Of a stretch of 64,000 nucleotides of DNA, positions 11,141-23,548 are shown in pieces. The notes under the pieces are model-generated. The model did no database searches. It had not been told where the DNA came from and saw only the letters and a list, made by a program, of their open reading frames with translations. The translations under genes and the position numbers were made by a program. Within the stretch, counting starts at the first letter, position 1. Each line of letters starts with the position of its first letter. This DNA comes from Amylostereum areolatum. Lineage: Eukaryota; Basidiomycota; Agaricomycetes; Russulales; Stereaceae. The DNA is taken from assembly GCA_012932865.1 (NCBI GenBank), contig SAXG01000001.1, forward strand, positions 1,477,693-1,541,692, read 5' to 3'.

Positions 11141-11392
11141 ATAGTTTCTAATGGTACCCCCCTCACTCCTACCCTTACAATTTCTCCTCGTTACAATGCT
11201 GTTGGGGGGTTTTGATTGTGTTCGACATTCACACTAGGAATCTAGGCTTTTCATTTCTCAATTGATGTCTTTCTACACCTATATCTTCCTTGGAAGTCTA
11301 TAAAACCCTTTGATATACCTCACTCACTGCTCACATCTACGTCTTATCAAGAATTTCCATCCACATTCCATCCATTGTTCATATCCATAATA

Positions 11393-12662
11393 CTACTTTC
11401 TAAGAGCGACTGCCCCAATACCCCTCTCCACAGACAATACATCCTCATCCATATGATTCTCACCACCTTCTCGCCGCACAGCTATATTTTCCCCCGCAAC
11501 CTTGACCCTCTTGAATGCACTATCTTTTCCATAACCAACTCTGCGCTTGATTGTGATAGGAGGCGCAACAGCTGTCAACTCTATGAGTCGTACTTTTCTA
11601 AGATGCTGCTCGTATTCCTGCAAGGTGTTAACAACTTTGTAAGAGTTACAACCTAAACAACTGACCTGCTGAAGGTAGGTATCCAGAATGACTATAGCAC
11701 GTAGCTTAGTCGCCATACGAAACATGCCTTTATGTTCCCAGAGGGGTACTGAAGTGAATGAGACTTGAAGTTCAATGATTTGGCCAATACGAAAGAGAGC
11801 GGGATCTTCAGCTACAAAGCCATCCTCTCTATTGAATACGATCAGAGACATGATAAGGGATCAATAATAGAGAATAAGACATACGAAGTGGGATCGCGAC
11901 GGAAATATTGCACCCTGTTGTCATCCAGATGGGTGTCGGCTGAAGACAGAATGTCTGCCATGACTCCATTTGGGTCGACTTGCTGTGTGAAGGGAATAGC
12001 TGGCTGGCCTTGGACAGAACTGCTCCTTGTCACGTAGCGATTAGAGAACTCCAGTGCGAAGAAGGGGCCATAATGAGATGGCGACCATTCCTCAAAGCAG
12101 CCTGGACGATACGCAGTACTAAGTTGGTCGTGAATGAGCATCTGGCCCTCTACCGCCTTGTAAAAGCTAGGTGTGCCTAAGCCGATGATAGATATGCTCT
12201 GTTTGGCCCAGGCAGGCTTTGGCATAAGTCTGGATAACTGTCAGTCATCGTGGTTATGCATAAATTGAATGCAACTTACTGAGACTTATGAGTGATAGGA
12301 GGGAGATCAAGGGCAGCGACCAAGCCATGAACGATGTATACACCTTCCTCCAAGCCACCTTCACTTCGAGTATGGGCCGATGCAGCACCGTCGCCATCCT
12401 TTTGCACCACAATACCGCCACAGGTAGACAGGTCAAGCTACATATTATAGGTTAGGTATATGCAGCTATCATGTAAATGGCTATGAACGCACCGTCGGAA
12501 GCATACTAAGCAGAGTTGAAGGCTCACGCTCATCTATATACTGAGACGTGAGGTTATGCAAGTGCTCCACTAGGATAGATCTTGTCAAAAGGGATCAAGT
12601 GATGATAACTTGTCATACGCACCATACTGCTCTTTGGAGAAGAATTCAATAATAGAGTCCAT
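11393..12662 (-). CDS. Conserved basidiomycete hypothetical protein, six exons, apparently intact
   Basis: Read on the minus strand from ATG at 12662 (MDSIIEFFSKEQY), the exons splice in frame through introns with GT..AG ends. Junctions join to VEHLHNLTSQYIDEREPS, then LDLSTCGGIVVQKDGDG, then LPPITHKSQ to LMPKPAWAKQS, then YFRRDPTS to EDGFVAEDPALF, and finally ILDTYLQQ to EYEQHLRKVR. It ends at 11393. The segment FRIGQIIELQVSFTSVP followed by TKLRAIVILD is characteristic of a large uncharacterised Agaricomycete family often found near transposons. There is no membrane segment, signal or enzyme motif. The tail is Lys/Arg/Glu-rich. No stops are needed, so this may be the best-preserved host-like gene in the window. 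The true start could lie further upstream. Confidence 0.6.
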
Positions 12663-13518
12663 TATTGGCAAGATAGAGATGGAGGAGGTGAGAAAGAGAG
12701 TCTGGGGGAAAGGGAGATAAGATAGAAAAGTGAGGAGACCCCGTAGATTCTAAGGGTAAAATATGAAGGCCAACACTTCCTCCATGTACCGAGTCCATGT
12801 CCAAGTGAGGGCCTAGAATTGCCTTGCCAACATAGTTTTGTTTCAAGCGTGATTGTCTCCTGCTTCCATTGTCACGTCTAGCCGATGTCCTTTGTAAGGA
12901 GTAGTTTGAGGAGAACCACTTAGGAGATAAATGTTGTCTTTTCCTGCATTCCAAGCATGAGATACTATTGTCTGGCAATTGAATTGAGATGGGCAATAGC
13001 CTAGTTCAGCTGGAGCAGTATCATGTATTACAGCAGAGGTTGTGAAGTTTGGAAAGTCGATCATCTTAACATCGAGATATGTGCCTTCTTATAGTTGAAG
13101 GGTCCAGTCCGCTTCAATGGTCTAGCCTGGTTCCACCGTCTCTGTGTTGACAGGGGCTTCAGCTTCTTTGCATATCTGTCTACCGCCCTCCAATGACTTG
13201 CAGTTGTTCACGAATCTTCTTAGCGAGGCCAGAATATGGGCTCGTTGGGGGCTGCAATGATATCGCAATAGAGGAGGCCAAGGCTCGGTATGGGCGGACT
13301 GAATGGCCCGTCCACAGCATATTGGTGAGCAAATCTGTCTCCCAAGGGAATTGTGACTTAGTATTGAAACAGTTTCTCCCTATCCGTGTATAAAAGGGTG
13401 CAGGACTTGGATGGTTAACTCGTTCTAGTCTCCCCCAACTCCCGGACACCACTTTGTGCTCCCATTCTCACTGATCCCTTAATTTCCTCCACTCCACCAC
13501 CCCTTTCAGTCTCTAGCA
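12663..13518. other. Region between divergent genes; possible upstream exons on minus strand
   Basis: Short minus-strand frames at 12646-12996 and 12843-13064 read as plausible protein (GHRLDVTMEAGDN and GPHLDMDSVHGGSVGLHILP). They may be 5' exons of the gene ending at 11393, but I could not join them without a break. The last 100 bases are CT-rich and lead into the start at 13519. Confidence 0.35.
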
Positions 13519-16500
13519 ATGGCTCCTTCTCGTCGCACCAGCTCACGCACTCAGACTAAATCCAAGACCTCTGCTTCTCCTCGCACTGCTGTCAAGGTCA
13601 AGGAGGCAGTTATAAAGAAGGTTAGCCCCGTTGCAAAGGCTCGCTCTCGCGCACAGCCCTCTAAGAAGTGAGCTATTAAGTTCAATGAATTTTCTGAATA
13701 CTAATGGTTTTTGATTCAATGTAGAGTTAAGCCACTTGACCTGACTGGCAAGAATAAGAACACCTGCGAGCCATCTGTGTACGTTTTTGGATTCCATCTG
13801 TTCCTAACCCGTCTTAATTATCTCATCTACTACCAATTTTATAGGTCATCTAGGGAGGACAATGAGATGTCCAATACCCCTCTGCAGAAGAAGATGGGGA
13901 AAAATACAAAGTATGTTGCACTTCTTCTTCTTATCGACCTTAACTCACTGCATTTTAGGAACACTCCTCCCCTCCAGGATAAACGGGCTAAACAGGCCAA
14001 CAAGAAGACATATGTGATTGCCATCTCTAACACACATTGATACTTATATATAATTTAGCTCTCCTAATGTATCAGACGATACCCTCATTGATTCTGACGC
14101 TTCTATCCTCGAGGCGGGAAAGAAGTATTTGAAGGAGAATCCCAACAAGGAGTGAGTGTTCTGTATACTTAGTCTTTCTAGTATATGTACTGACACACCA
14201 CTAGCACTCCTTTCAAGACTATTAAGGAGATTGTTGACCCGAAGACAGGGGTGGTCACACGCATGAAGGTGAAACAGCTGATCCATGCTACACGTCCTGG
14301 CAAGGATGGTGAAGATGAGCCCTGCACTCCAGAGCCTGCATGAGTTCTTCTTGCGACATCATATTGCTTAAGTTGATTGCGGTGCTGCTAGGTGGTTTGT
14401 GCCTTCGTACACTCCATCAGATCACGACTCCCCCCAGGCTGGTCTATCTAATAGCAAGGCTCAGCCTGTGCAAAAGAAAGGTGGCAAGAGGCGAGTACTT
14501 AATCTACATCACCATACCCATTCTCGTCTAAAATAACACATCGGAGTTCGTGCTGGGCCCCAAAAGGGAGTCAAGAAGGCTAGTCAGTCCTCGGCAAAGG
14601 CGAAGGCTACAGGTGCTTCAAAGCGGAAAACTCGGTAGGAGCTCTTCACTTTGTAGAGTTAGCAACAGATTCTAACTCGTTCTAGGGATAGTGATGAGGA
14701 GAACAAACCCTCCAAGGTCCATGTAATCAGCATCAATTCTTCAGATGAAGAAGAGGAGGTCAAAGTCGAGAAAGACGCGAAGGCAAAGATAAAGTCTGTT
14801 CTTCTCCTGTCTGCTTCTACTTATGCTAACTCAAAGTTCAGCACTCGTGGTATCAAACACATCATCCCTAATAGAGCCGAGGTTGTTATTGAGAGGCGTA
14901 AGAAAGTGTACGTCTTACTTAATATATATCTTATGAGGGTTTGACTGACAGAATATATGTGCTATTAGCCGGGAGAATACTCCCCACCCTGTCCAGCCCG
15001 ACTCCGACAAGGATGGTGATGCCTCTGAAGATGGCAATATGGATATGGACGTAAAAGAGACCAAGGCCAAAGGTGTTAAATATCTGGTTGACAATGAAGC
15101 CAAAGAGTCGATAGACGAGCCCATGGATGTTGATTCAGATGCTGACTCTGACGGCAACCTAAAGGGCTTCATCGTCTCTGAGGACGAGTTGGAGTGCGTA
15201 CTCTTTCTATTGTGGATTGCATTATAACTGATCAGAATGGCGTGCAGGACTGTACAGCCGAAGAAGTTGCGCAAGAGAATGGTTGCTGATGATGAACGTG
15301 ATGAGAAGCTGTGAGTTGGAATCAACTTTCTGGCTATATTCTCTACTTACATATTTCCTACCAGCGCGGCATGTGCAGCTAAGGAGGCTAAGGCCAACAA
15401 AGGCAAGGGCCGGGTGGATGGCAATGCGGTCCTTGGTATGAAGTGTTTGGTCCAACAAAACAAGACGGCGGCTATCAAGGGCATGGCTGTTGCAAAGGAG
15501 AGTGATGAGGAAGAGAGCGTCAAGAAGCCAGACCAGGATTCAGCGAGCGAGGATGACAACGAAGAAGAGAAGCCCCAGTATGTTTCATATTGTTACTCTA
15601 TGAGCGTGTACTCACGTACATTCAGGTGCTACTATACTAGCAAGGATATGCAGAGTCATCTTGAAAAAGGTCGTTGGAACAATGTTTTCAGCTATACCAC
15701 GTGAGTTTACCACATTTTTTGCCCTGTGTGCCTAAAGGCTTATATGTGTTAGGGCTGTCAATTGTACGGGTACCTTCTAGGAGATGGCTTACGGGTTCGA
15801 AAACTTGGAGTGGGACATGTAGAACAAGTATGACATTGAGTGAGTGACTGTCTTAATATATGTTTGTATCGTTCTAACAAAGTTTAAGTCAAATCATGGA
15901 TACTGTGTGCTATCGCGGCAGCGAGGAAGAGAAGCTAGTCAGCCCTGCATTTGGTGATCCCAGGGAGTGCAGCCTGCAGAAGCTAGGAGGTCGTGCAGGC
16001 AGTTTAATTTTGTGTACCAAGGATACTCCTGCACTCCTCTTTGAGCCCATGTGGATCATCCAGAGCAACCTAGAGGTAGACTCTTTGCAGCTCACCTTGG
16101 ACAAGCTGCGAGGATTCAAGGCGATCTATGGTGCTGCTGCATATCAGCACTCTGAACGTCAGAAGGCCTTCCTTGCCACTCCGTTCAAGAAGCGCAACCT
16201 GGGCTACTACACCAAACCGGAGGGATTTGTCTCATTTTCAACCAAGTGGGCCGAGATATCTAGGATTCAGGAAGCCGGTATGTAATCGACGTCTTATGTG
16301 TTCTTTCCATTGGATTGATGTCATACTGTTGACAGAAGTTGAGGATGAGCCTACCATAGGCCAGTCTAACCTTTTCAGCAAGGCTATTGCCAAACAGAGT
16401 GGACGGTCTAAGACAGCTCCTGGGCTTTCCAATCTGCTTCAACGGCGTGCTTTGAGTGTGGAGGAGATAGATAAATAGTGTGCAGCACTAAACTGGCTAC

Positions 16501-16786
16501 CTGACTCCGCTGACTTGAGCATACTTCAGTTCCGGTTTGGGATGCTCGCAAACTCTATAAGAAGGGCTACACTGGAAAGTTCCCCAAGCTTAGCGACATG
16601 CTTACTGCTAAGGGCAAAGCCAAGCTACCCCTCTGGACGGTCAACTTGCTACCGCATGCTCTTATCATGTGTCTGTATACCGTGTCTCTCTACACCACAA
16701 AGGATAAGGATGGTAAGGGATCCTCTGAGATGGCAAGCCTAAACTTGTCGGGTGCTGTTATAATTGCCTCTCTGGTCGGTGTTTAG
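13519..16786 (+). pseudogene. Many-exon gene for a basic/acidic, probably nuclear protein; three in-frame TAG codons
   Basis: ATG at 13519 starts a Ser/Arg/Lys-rich N-terminus (MAPSRRTSSRTQTKSK). Short exons are separated by introns of about 50 nt with clear donors and acceptors. The middle is strongly acidic (SSDEEEEVKVEKD, DEPMDVDSDADSD) and alternates with Lys-rich stretches, typical of nuclear proteins. The C-terminal half is globular: CYYTSKDMQSHLEKGRWNNV, TVCYRGSEEEKLVSPAFGD and FEPMWIIQSNLEVDSLQL. In-frame TAG codons occur at 15778, 15820 and 16476. In each case the frame continues as good protein on both sides, up to a final TAG at 16784. I do not recognise the family. It could be a recently inactivated host gene or part of a transposon-linked gene cluster. 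Confidence 0.5.
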
Positions 16787-17987
16787 ATCTCCACAAACCC
16801 TCTTCATATTATCTTCTTTCAATCTGCACTAGACTTATGATATGCTTACTTGCCTATGCTCATCGCCATTGCTACTTTCACACCGCTTAATGCCTTCCTG
16901 TTTTCTATTTCACCTATTGCCACTTTTCTACTCTATCTGGATACTCTGTTTCTTATGCCCCCAAGACTTTTTACAATATTATATTGCATAGTCCGTAAAC
17001 GACTATTAGATCACGATGCCCGTTGCCCTATTGCTTCACTATTGAATTCACGATGCTTGACTACTACAAAGTGTGATTGAAATGCGGTGTAAAATTTTGG
17101 ACTTGGTATGCAGAGACCTGCTCGGTTCTTGGAGGCTGGTTCGTCCACCATCTCCTCCTTTCTATAGGGGAAGCACCTCCTCCATGGATGCTCTATGCCC
17201 TTGACATCTATTGTGAGATGAACCATAGCATAGCTGTCTTCTCTTATCTCATTCACAACTGTGGCTATGACGTCCACGTCACCCAGACCCAGCAAAAAGT
17301 GCAGCCGCAAGTGCCAATTCATAATCCCCATATCCATGCCTCCTTGTTCTTCGTCTATCCCATATCCCAGATGAATGTGAATGTCTGATGTACCTCCTCT
17401 AGTGTTGCCGAGTTGCCTATCCTATTGAACAATGGTACACATATGATGAACTTCATATCTGCCTTTGAGATGGTTTGTGCTTACCCCGATCTCACCTTCC
17501 AAAATATGGCAATATTTCCCCCACTACTCCATCCTGTAGTCTCAAACGCAGGGACATCCTCAGCATTGGAGCAGGAAATCACCAACACCTCTCTTATAGG
17601 CCACAAGGGTGCAACCTCTCCACACTGCCACCACCAGCTGCACACATTTTCAGACGATTTCTGTGCATATGTCCAATATCAGCTTGGAGATACAGTCACG
17701 CAGGATTGCAAATCATTTTGGAAGACACAAGCTCATTGAAGGTTTGGACAGTTCCTTCCTAGAAATTATATCTTTTGGAGCCGAATGCAGGACAGTGTAT
17801 TATTGTTCAATCTAAATGGTTTTTGATGACAATCAAGGTCTGGTCAAATACAATAGAGTGGTAGACCTACTGATGCTGAAAGCAGTACAGCCATGCCCGA
17901 TATTTTATGCATGCTATATGCTTATTGCATAGTTGTTATTATGGACCGACAATTGACACCGTGTGAACATCTTGAGTAAGCCATATT
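16787..17987. other. Region without a supported gene
   Basis: Short frames on both strands around 17010-17390 and 17410-17815 look partly protein-like but show no motif and no consistent splicing. It could contain the start of the Helitron or remnants of a host gene. Confidence 0.35.
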
Positions 17988-18569
17988 GTGCTCTGCTGTC
18001 AGACACTTACTTTACTCTTTACTTGTACTGGTCACACCATGTTGGTATCTTCATCTCGCTATACTCTGTCAATATCCACACTCAGGCTGCTACTATATCT
18101 AGCCATAGGGCCTCCTAAACAAACCATGTCCCATATGGGTCCCATTGTAACTACAAGTGTGTTCATAATACTTGTGGCTGTTCTACACATTCTGGAATAC
18201 AAGCGACGAGTGATCTATTATCTACTTCGGTGGCGTCCAAAGCATATAGGAGGAGGGCTCCATGTTTGGCGTTATGATGAGTTAGAAGAATACTCAATCA
18301 CTTCTGGACTTGTATACCCCGGCGATGCTGCTTTTATATTCTTAGGCCATTATATGAATAAGACACAGGCAGATTTTCATGCACGCAAAGGAGATCTGTA
18401 CACATCTGCCCCAATGAGTGCTCTGAAATATCTAACTAAAACACAATTGCTCAGTGTTTGCGCTGTTCATAGTATACGTATTGGGGCTGCAGGAAAGACG
18501 GTGGATAATCTCAGACGACTGCTACTAGAGCATACGACAAACGGGAAAACCCAGTGCTCTGTCTGTTGA
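17988..18569 (+). pseudogene. N-terminal part of the Helitron protein (SAP-like tail)
   Basis: A 193-codon frame. Its first 70 residues are hydrophobic and may be random. The remainder (YLTKTQLLSVCAVHSIRI to DNLRRLLLEH) resembles the SAP-like helix-loop-helix that precedes DUF6570 in Agaricomycete Helitron proteins. It stops at 18567-18569 and the next Helitron frame starts only 55 bases later, so the original reading frame is broken here. Assignment to the Helitron rests mainly on position. Confidence 0.4.
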
Positions 18570-18623
18570 GAGTGTGTTTCTATATTCAAATATATCCCAA
18601 AACACAGAGGTTCAACGGAGCGT

Positions 18624-20828
18624 ATGCGTAAGATGAGAGCAAAGGCCATTCCTGCTGTCAAAGTAGGAGATGTTTGTATTCCGGGAAAGAAACCCCACAC
18701 AGGAATCAATGGTCAATCTAGAACATCGACATTACCAGAAAAATCAGATGGCATAAACGGAGACCTAGGGAAAAATAAGCAGCCTAAAACCAGGAGTTTA
18801 GAACAAACTCCTACATGAGATGCTAAAAAATTTTCACCAGAGCCACCATCTAATGCTGAAATAGAGACCATCATTCGGAAGTACTGTGACGATATCCTAC
18901 CAGAAAATGTACTTGAAGAAAGATGTGCTGTGTGTGGCAGTCTGACTCTATCAAAGAATATGAAGTTCTTGAAGGAGTACACTGACATCATAAACATTCT
19001 TGAGAACTCAACCAATCTGGTCACAAGACGGGAGCGACACTCTGAGCGGGAGCTTGTGCAATCTATTGAAGGACCTATCCTTGCATCAGATTGCTCAAAA
19101 GTATGTCAGCCATGTGGAAAGAAGCTAGACAAAGGGGAGATTCCCTCCCTGGCACTAGTGAATGGTAACTGGATTGGGGAGGTCTCACCAAAGCTGCAAG
19201 ATCTACGATATGCTAAGAAGATGATGATATCTAGGGTCTGTCACAATTACTGTGTTGTCAAGGTTGAGAAATCAGGAATGCACAAAATGCGCACTAATGC
19301 TATTATGTTCTTAGTTCCAATGCCCAAGGTTTTCAATGTCTTGCCACCTAGAGCAGAGGAGCTGGATGAAGTGTTGGCATATATTTATATTGGCCCAAGT
19401 AAACCTACAGATATTGACAACAAGTGTACACCCCTTTTTGTTCGCAGAAATAAGGTGAGAGAAGCTTTAGAGTGGCTCAAACTAAACCACCGCGATTACA
19501 GTGATCTCACAATTTCTTATGACAATCTGAATGCCTATCCTGAGGACTCTCCACCTGTGATGATAGACTATCGCCTACCGCCAAAACATAAGGACTCCGA
19601 GAATCAGCCAGTAAATCTAGCAGAAGAAGAGGAGGGAGTAGATGATGGAGACTGTCCATTTGTTATCCATACGTTAACAGGCTCGCAACTCGGCAATAAA
19701 ACCACCAAGCAATTAAAGGCACTGGCTGTGAAGCATCTCACAGACGGCCATTCTGCCTTGGGTATTGGCCATGAGGCTATTCCTGAGTCCCTGTACTAGA
19801 ATCCTCAACTATACCCACAAGCATTTCCTTGGTTGTTTCCATATGGTCTAGGTGGTATTGAGAATGGAAATGGAAAATCAAAGGTGTCGGATGCTGCACG
19901 TAAAAAGGCCCTACTTCTATATTACGACAAGTGGTTCCAGAGAGAGGCTATGTTTCCTCTTGTGGCATTGAATCATTTACAAGTTAAAGGTAGTGTTACA
20001 GGTGGATTTATGACGGCAAAGAGAAGTCAGTTTCCAAAGATTGCGGACAAACTGCTGAATCTTGATATAAGTGTGCTTGCCAACCTTGTGGCTAGGCTAG
20101 AGAGAGATGAATATGTAAAACCCGCTACTCAAGCAGAAAAGGAGTGCTATGAAGTTATCAATGATCTAGACTCAGTTGCACATCATGTTCAAGGGTCACG
20201 CACAAGTCCTAAGTATATGAGAAATGAAATCTGGGCATTAATCTCCTACCTCGGCGCACCGTCTTGGTTCATCACATTTGCACCTGCTGATGTTAAGCAC
20301 CCTATAGCTTTGTATTTTGCCCAACAAGATCAGACATTGTATCCAATGTCATATACTAATAGCGATGGATACCGTCTAATTGCAAACAATCCCATAGCAG
20401 GCGCTCGATTTTTTAAGTTTATGGTGGAGATGTTTTTGAAGCATGTGCTGGGTGTTGGGTCTGAACACAAAGGACTTTATGGTGATACGGCAGCATATTA
20501 CGGCACAGCTGAGGAACAAGGACGTCTTACTTTGCATCTACATATGCTTATCTGGATAGCAAATGCTCTAACACCTTAGGAGATACGGGACAAGATTATG
20601 GATAAAAAGTCAGACTTTCAGAAGGCTATGGTTGAATATCTGGAGGGTGTTCACTGCGGTGAGTTTATAGGGACTGATATGGCTAGAATGCAAAGCAAGT
20701 TAGAAGAGAGATATTATAAGAATCCCAAAGAGTCTGATCCCACTTGTACGCTTCCAGTATCCCCTCCTGATTCATGCACTACTCACCAAGAGGAACTAGA
20801 AGACGACTGTGAGCAATGTACTGCATTG
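18624..20828 (+). pseudogene. Helitron Rep/helicase, N-terminal half: DUF6570 and HUH endonuclease domain
   Basis: Reading frames 18624-18818, 18819-19799, 19833-20579 and 20598-20828 form one protein. They are separated by a TGA at 18816 and TAG codons at 19797 and 20577, each readable as a mutated Arg or Gln codon. A Cys-rich start (RCAVCGSLTLSKN, then CSKVCQPCGKKL) and LANGNWIGE-like wording (LVNGNWIGEVSPKLQDL) identify DUF6570. The Helitron-like N domain follows, ending in GRLTLHLHMLIW, whose HLH at 20535-20543 is the metal-binding HUH pair of rolling-circle replication initiators. Seven kilobases of Ty3 element then interrupt the frame after CEQCTAL; the coding sequence resumes without loss at 27921. 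Confidence 0.8.
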
Positions 20829-21200
20829 TGTCACGGATCGCCTCAATCCTTTCCCTTTTCGTTGCATCGCATTCAGTCACATGATTACATTTCCCATCAC
20901 ATGATGTCGTCAGCCTGACTCCTCTTATCTTTCCATCTATGACATCATCGCTCCGGACCATGTCCTCCCCCTTCCTTTTACTTATTGTTCTCTCCCGCTC
21001 GCACCATTCTTGCATCATCAATCCTGTACATATATAAGGCTCTCCTCTGCGCCCCTTTTTCTTAGATCGTCCTCTTCATTCCCCACGTACTGCTTCGGCC
21101 CTACACCTGGACTTGGACCCTCTCCTGTCAATCCATCCTCTTTTCTCTCTCTCTTTGGGTGACTTGGGTGATCTGCCAGTCACTGGACCGATCCCTAACA
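20829..21200 (+). repeat. 5' LTR of element A
   Basis: Starts TGTCACGGATCGCC and ends CCCTAACA. It contains TATATAAGG as a likely promoter element and a CT-rich stretch after it. It differs from the 3' LTR by about a dozen transitions and one 5-nt gap. Confidence 0.93.
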
Positions 21201-21252
21201 CTAGGAAGATCTCCCCCACACCCACTTCACCACATCCCTTGCCGTCTTTACG

Positions 21253-21810
21253 ATGTTAAATCCCCCATCCCTGGAACCACTTGATCAACCAATCTTCACC
21301 GCATTCAACCTCTAAACCTTCAACTCCAACCGTGACGCTCCCTTCCCTTGGCCTCGAGAAGACGCCGTCACTGTCAATCACCTACGCGCCCTTGAGCTCC
21401 TCTGCAAAGAGCACACCTGGAAAGTCCACGGTGTCAACTGCCGCATTTACGAGTGGCGCTGGAACCACGGTCACGGTAGGCAGACAATCCTCTGCCTCTA
21501 CGCTCGTGTTGTTGTGCGTTTCGATATAGATTAGAACTGCTTCGAGTTTTCCATCCATTCCCCCACCTGGCACACCTGTTCCAACACACATCTGCCACCA
21601 TCACTCGTCCGTCAAAGCTTCCCCACTGTCTATAACTTTGCCCTCCCTACGCCCGAATCTACTCCGCCACCACCACTCCGTTGAACGATCACCAGCCGCA
21701 AGGAGCTGCAACAGCGTCGTCATCAGCACAAGATCCGCCAGGCTCTCAAGGCCTCCTACCTCACCGCTCGCCTCTTAGGCCGTTGCCCCATTGTGGCGGA
21801 CTTTTTCTAG
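21253..21810 (+). pseudogene. ORF0 of element A: about 185-codon protein upstream of gag
   Basis: ATG at 21253, 53 bases after the LTR, starts a frame (MLNPPSLEPLDQP) with three internal stops (TAA near 21313, TAG near 21532, TGA near 21667) and a final TAG at 21808. The same protein can be read on the minus strand of the element at 48-54.7 kb. Shared wording includes RDDAPLPYPW against NRDAPFPWPR, FRIFKWR against CRIYEWR, and HKHKIRQAVKAGYL against HQHKIRQALKASYL. Conservation between two diverged elements shows a real coding sequence. It is basic at the C-terminus and has no named domain. It overlaps the start of the gag frame. Confidence 0.65.
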
Positions 21811-23525
21811 ACACCACCATCGCTTCCGAATCCTCCCCCCGTGCCACCACTCCAGACTTCCCTCTCGGCTTCACTCGCGGAGCTAACCCAGGCGAGTACT
21901 ACGCCCTCACCCTCGGTGGACGACGAACCGTACATTGGACACACGACGACGGAGTCACTGCCCAGTGGTACTTTAACGACGAGGAAGGTTTCCCTTACGT
22001 CGAACAGACTGATATCAACGTTGCGGCGCAGGAGCACAACCGTATCTATAACCCCCAGACCCCCAAATGAGAAGAAGTCGCCACTGCTCCTCAAGAAGAA
22101 TGCTCCCCTCTACCTCCACCACGACGAGACCAGCCTTGGTCTGTTCCCCTTGGTATCAGATTCGACAAGCGTACAAAGAAGTGGTACACCTATAAGAAGA
22201 ACGGACGTGCAGTCGTAGAGTGGTATCCCAGCTTCTACGACACAGACATTGATCGTTGGACCTGGGCCACAGGTGAAAAACCATTCCTCTTAGACAAAGA
22301 ACTCGAGGTCGCTGCAGAAGCATTCTACAGGATCACTCTTGCACACAATGAACGTGTCGCATCCTTCCGCAACGCACTCGCAGTTCCCCTACCCCCCTCT
22401 ATCCCAGGCTCTCCAGCCGTTCAAAGTCCCCATCAGTCCCCTGCAGCCCCTGTTAACCCTCTTCCCCCATTTCAACCGCCCGCAACCACTATGTCTCAAC
22501 CAGCCTCGACCACCCCTACCCCCTCCACCGGCGAGATAGGTGTTAAGCCTAAGCCATTCACTGGCGATCGCAAAGAGTCGCGTCGCTTCAAAAATGCCGT
22601 CCGCATGTTCCTTAGGGCAAATAGCAAGAAGTACGCAAGCGACGATGACCAGATACAGCTGATGCTTTCCCTGATGGAAGGCTCAGTCGCCAGCGTATGG
22701 GCAAAGCTGCGCCAGGAGGAGATCCTCGATGCCGAGGATAACAAGCCAGCGGGTACGACCACTCGTGTGAAGTGGCTCACCCTCAAGGAGGTCCTCGCCC
22801 AGTTCGACAAGGACTTCAAGCAGTTTGATGAGACCATCACCTCTCAGAATGCCCTTGCAGACCTCAGGCAGGGCGACCGCCCCGTGCAGCTGTACATCAC
22901 CGAATTCGAGTCCCTCCTCCCACGCTCAGGATTCCAAGGCGAGTCTATTCTCTACTTCTTCAAAGAAGGATTGAACAGTGGCCTTCGCAAGGAATGCGAG
23001 AGGACTTGGCCGCTCCCTACCACTATTGACGACTGGAAGGTTCGTGCATGTGCGCTTAATGAAGCCTTTCTCTGCAACCACCAGCTCGCATCGCCTGCAG
23101 ACCGGAAGCAGAAGACCTCATCATCGACCACTAGCGCACGACCCTCATCCTCCACCAGCAGTGGACCGCACGTTGGAGCAGTTAGCACCCAAGGAGGGCA
23201 TCCAGGACGCCTCACTGATGCTGAGCGCGAGCGCCTGTGCAAGGAAGGTGGTTGTTTCCTTTGTCGCCATCCAGGTCACATGCTGCGTGACTGCCCGAAC
23301 AAGGACTCGAGCGGTGGAAGACGTGTAGGAGCGTTGGAAACTGACTCAAACTCAGGAGTACCCTCTGCGCATGCTCCCTCGTCCCCTCAAGCGGCAACAA
23401 CCTCAAATGCAGATCCAGTCAAGGAGATGTCGGTCCTGATCAACAAGATGAAGAAGTTGGGCAAGGAGGAGCGCGAGGAGGCCGCGGCGATGTTGAAGGA
23501 TCTCGCTGGCGGTTTGGATTTTTAG
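21681..23525 (+). CDS. gag: Gag of element A with N-terminal extension and CCHC zinc knuckle
   Basis: Gag packages retroelement RNA. The conventional core starts at ATG 22491 and runs 344 codons: a capsid-like region (FKNAVRMFLRANSKKY, then DLRQGDRPVQLYITEFESLL), a Ser-rich linker, and one CCHC knuckle CFLCRHPGHMLRDC (about 23253-23294). It ends with an acidic coiled tail. The same frame is open upstream to 21681 apart from a single TGA at 22068-22070. The upstream part carries RRTVHWTHDDGV and KRTKKWYTYKKNG, also seen upstream of gag in the element at 48-54 kb. The original Gag was therefore probably about 610 residues. Pol begins 23 bases after the stop, in a different frame. Confidence 0.88.
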
Positions 23526-23548
23526 AACACCCCCCAGTCGCGTCGTCT

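Noticed and set aside
17077..17388. Possible plus-strand gene (YLIHNCGYDVHVTQTQQK)
   Set aside because: A protein-like stretch, but with no splice-consistent extension and an equally open opposite strand; left unassigned.
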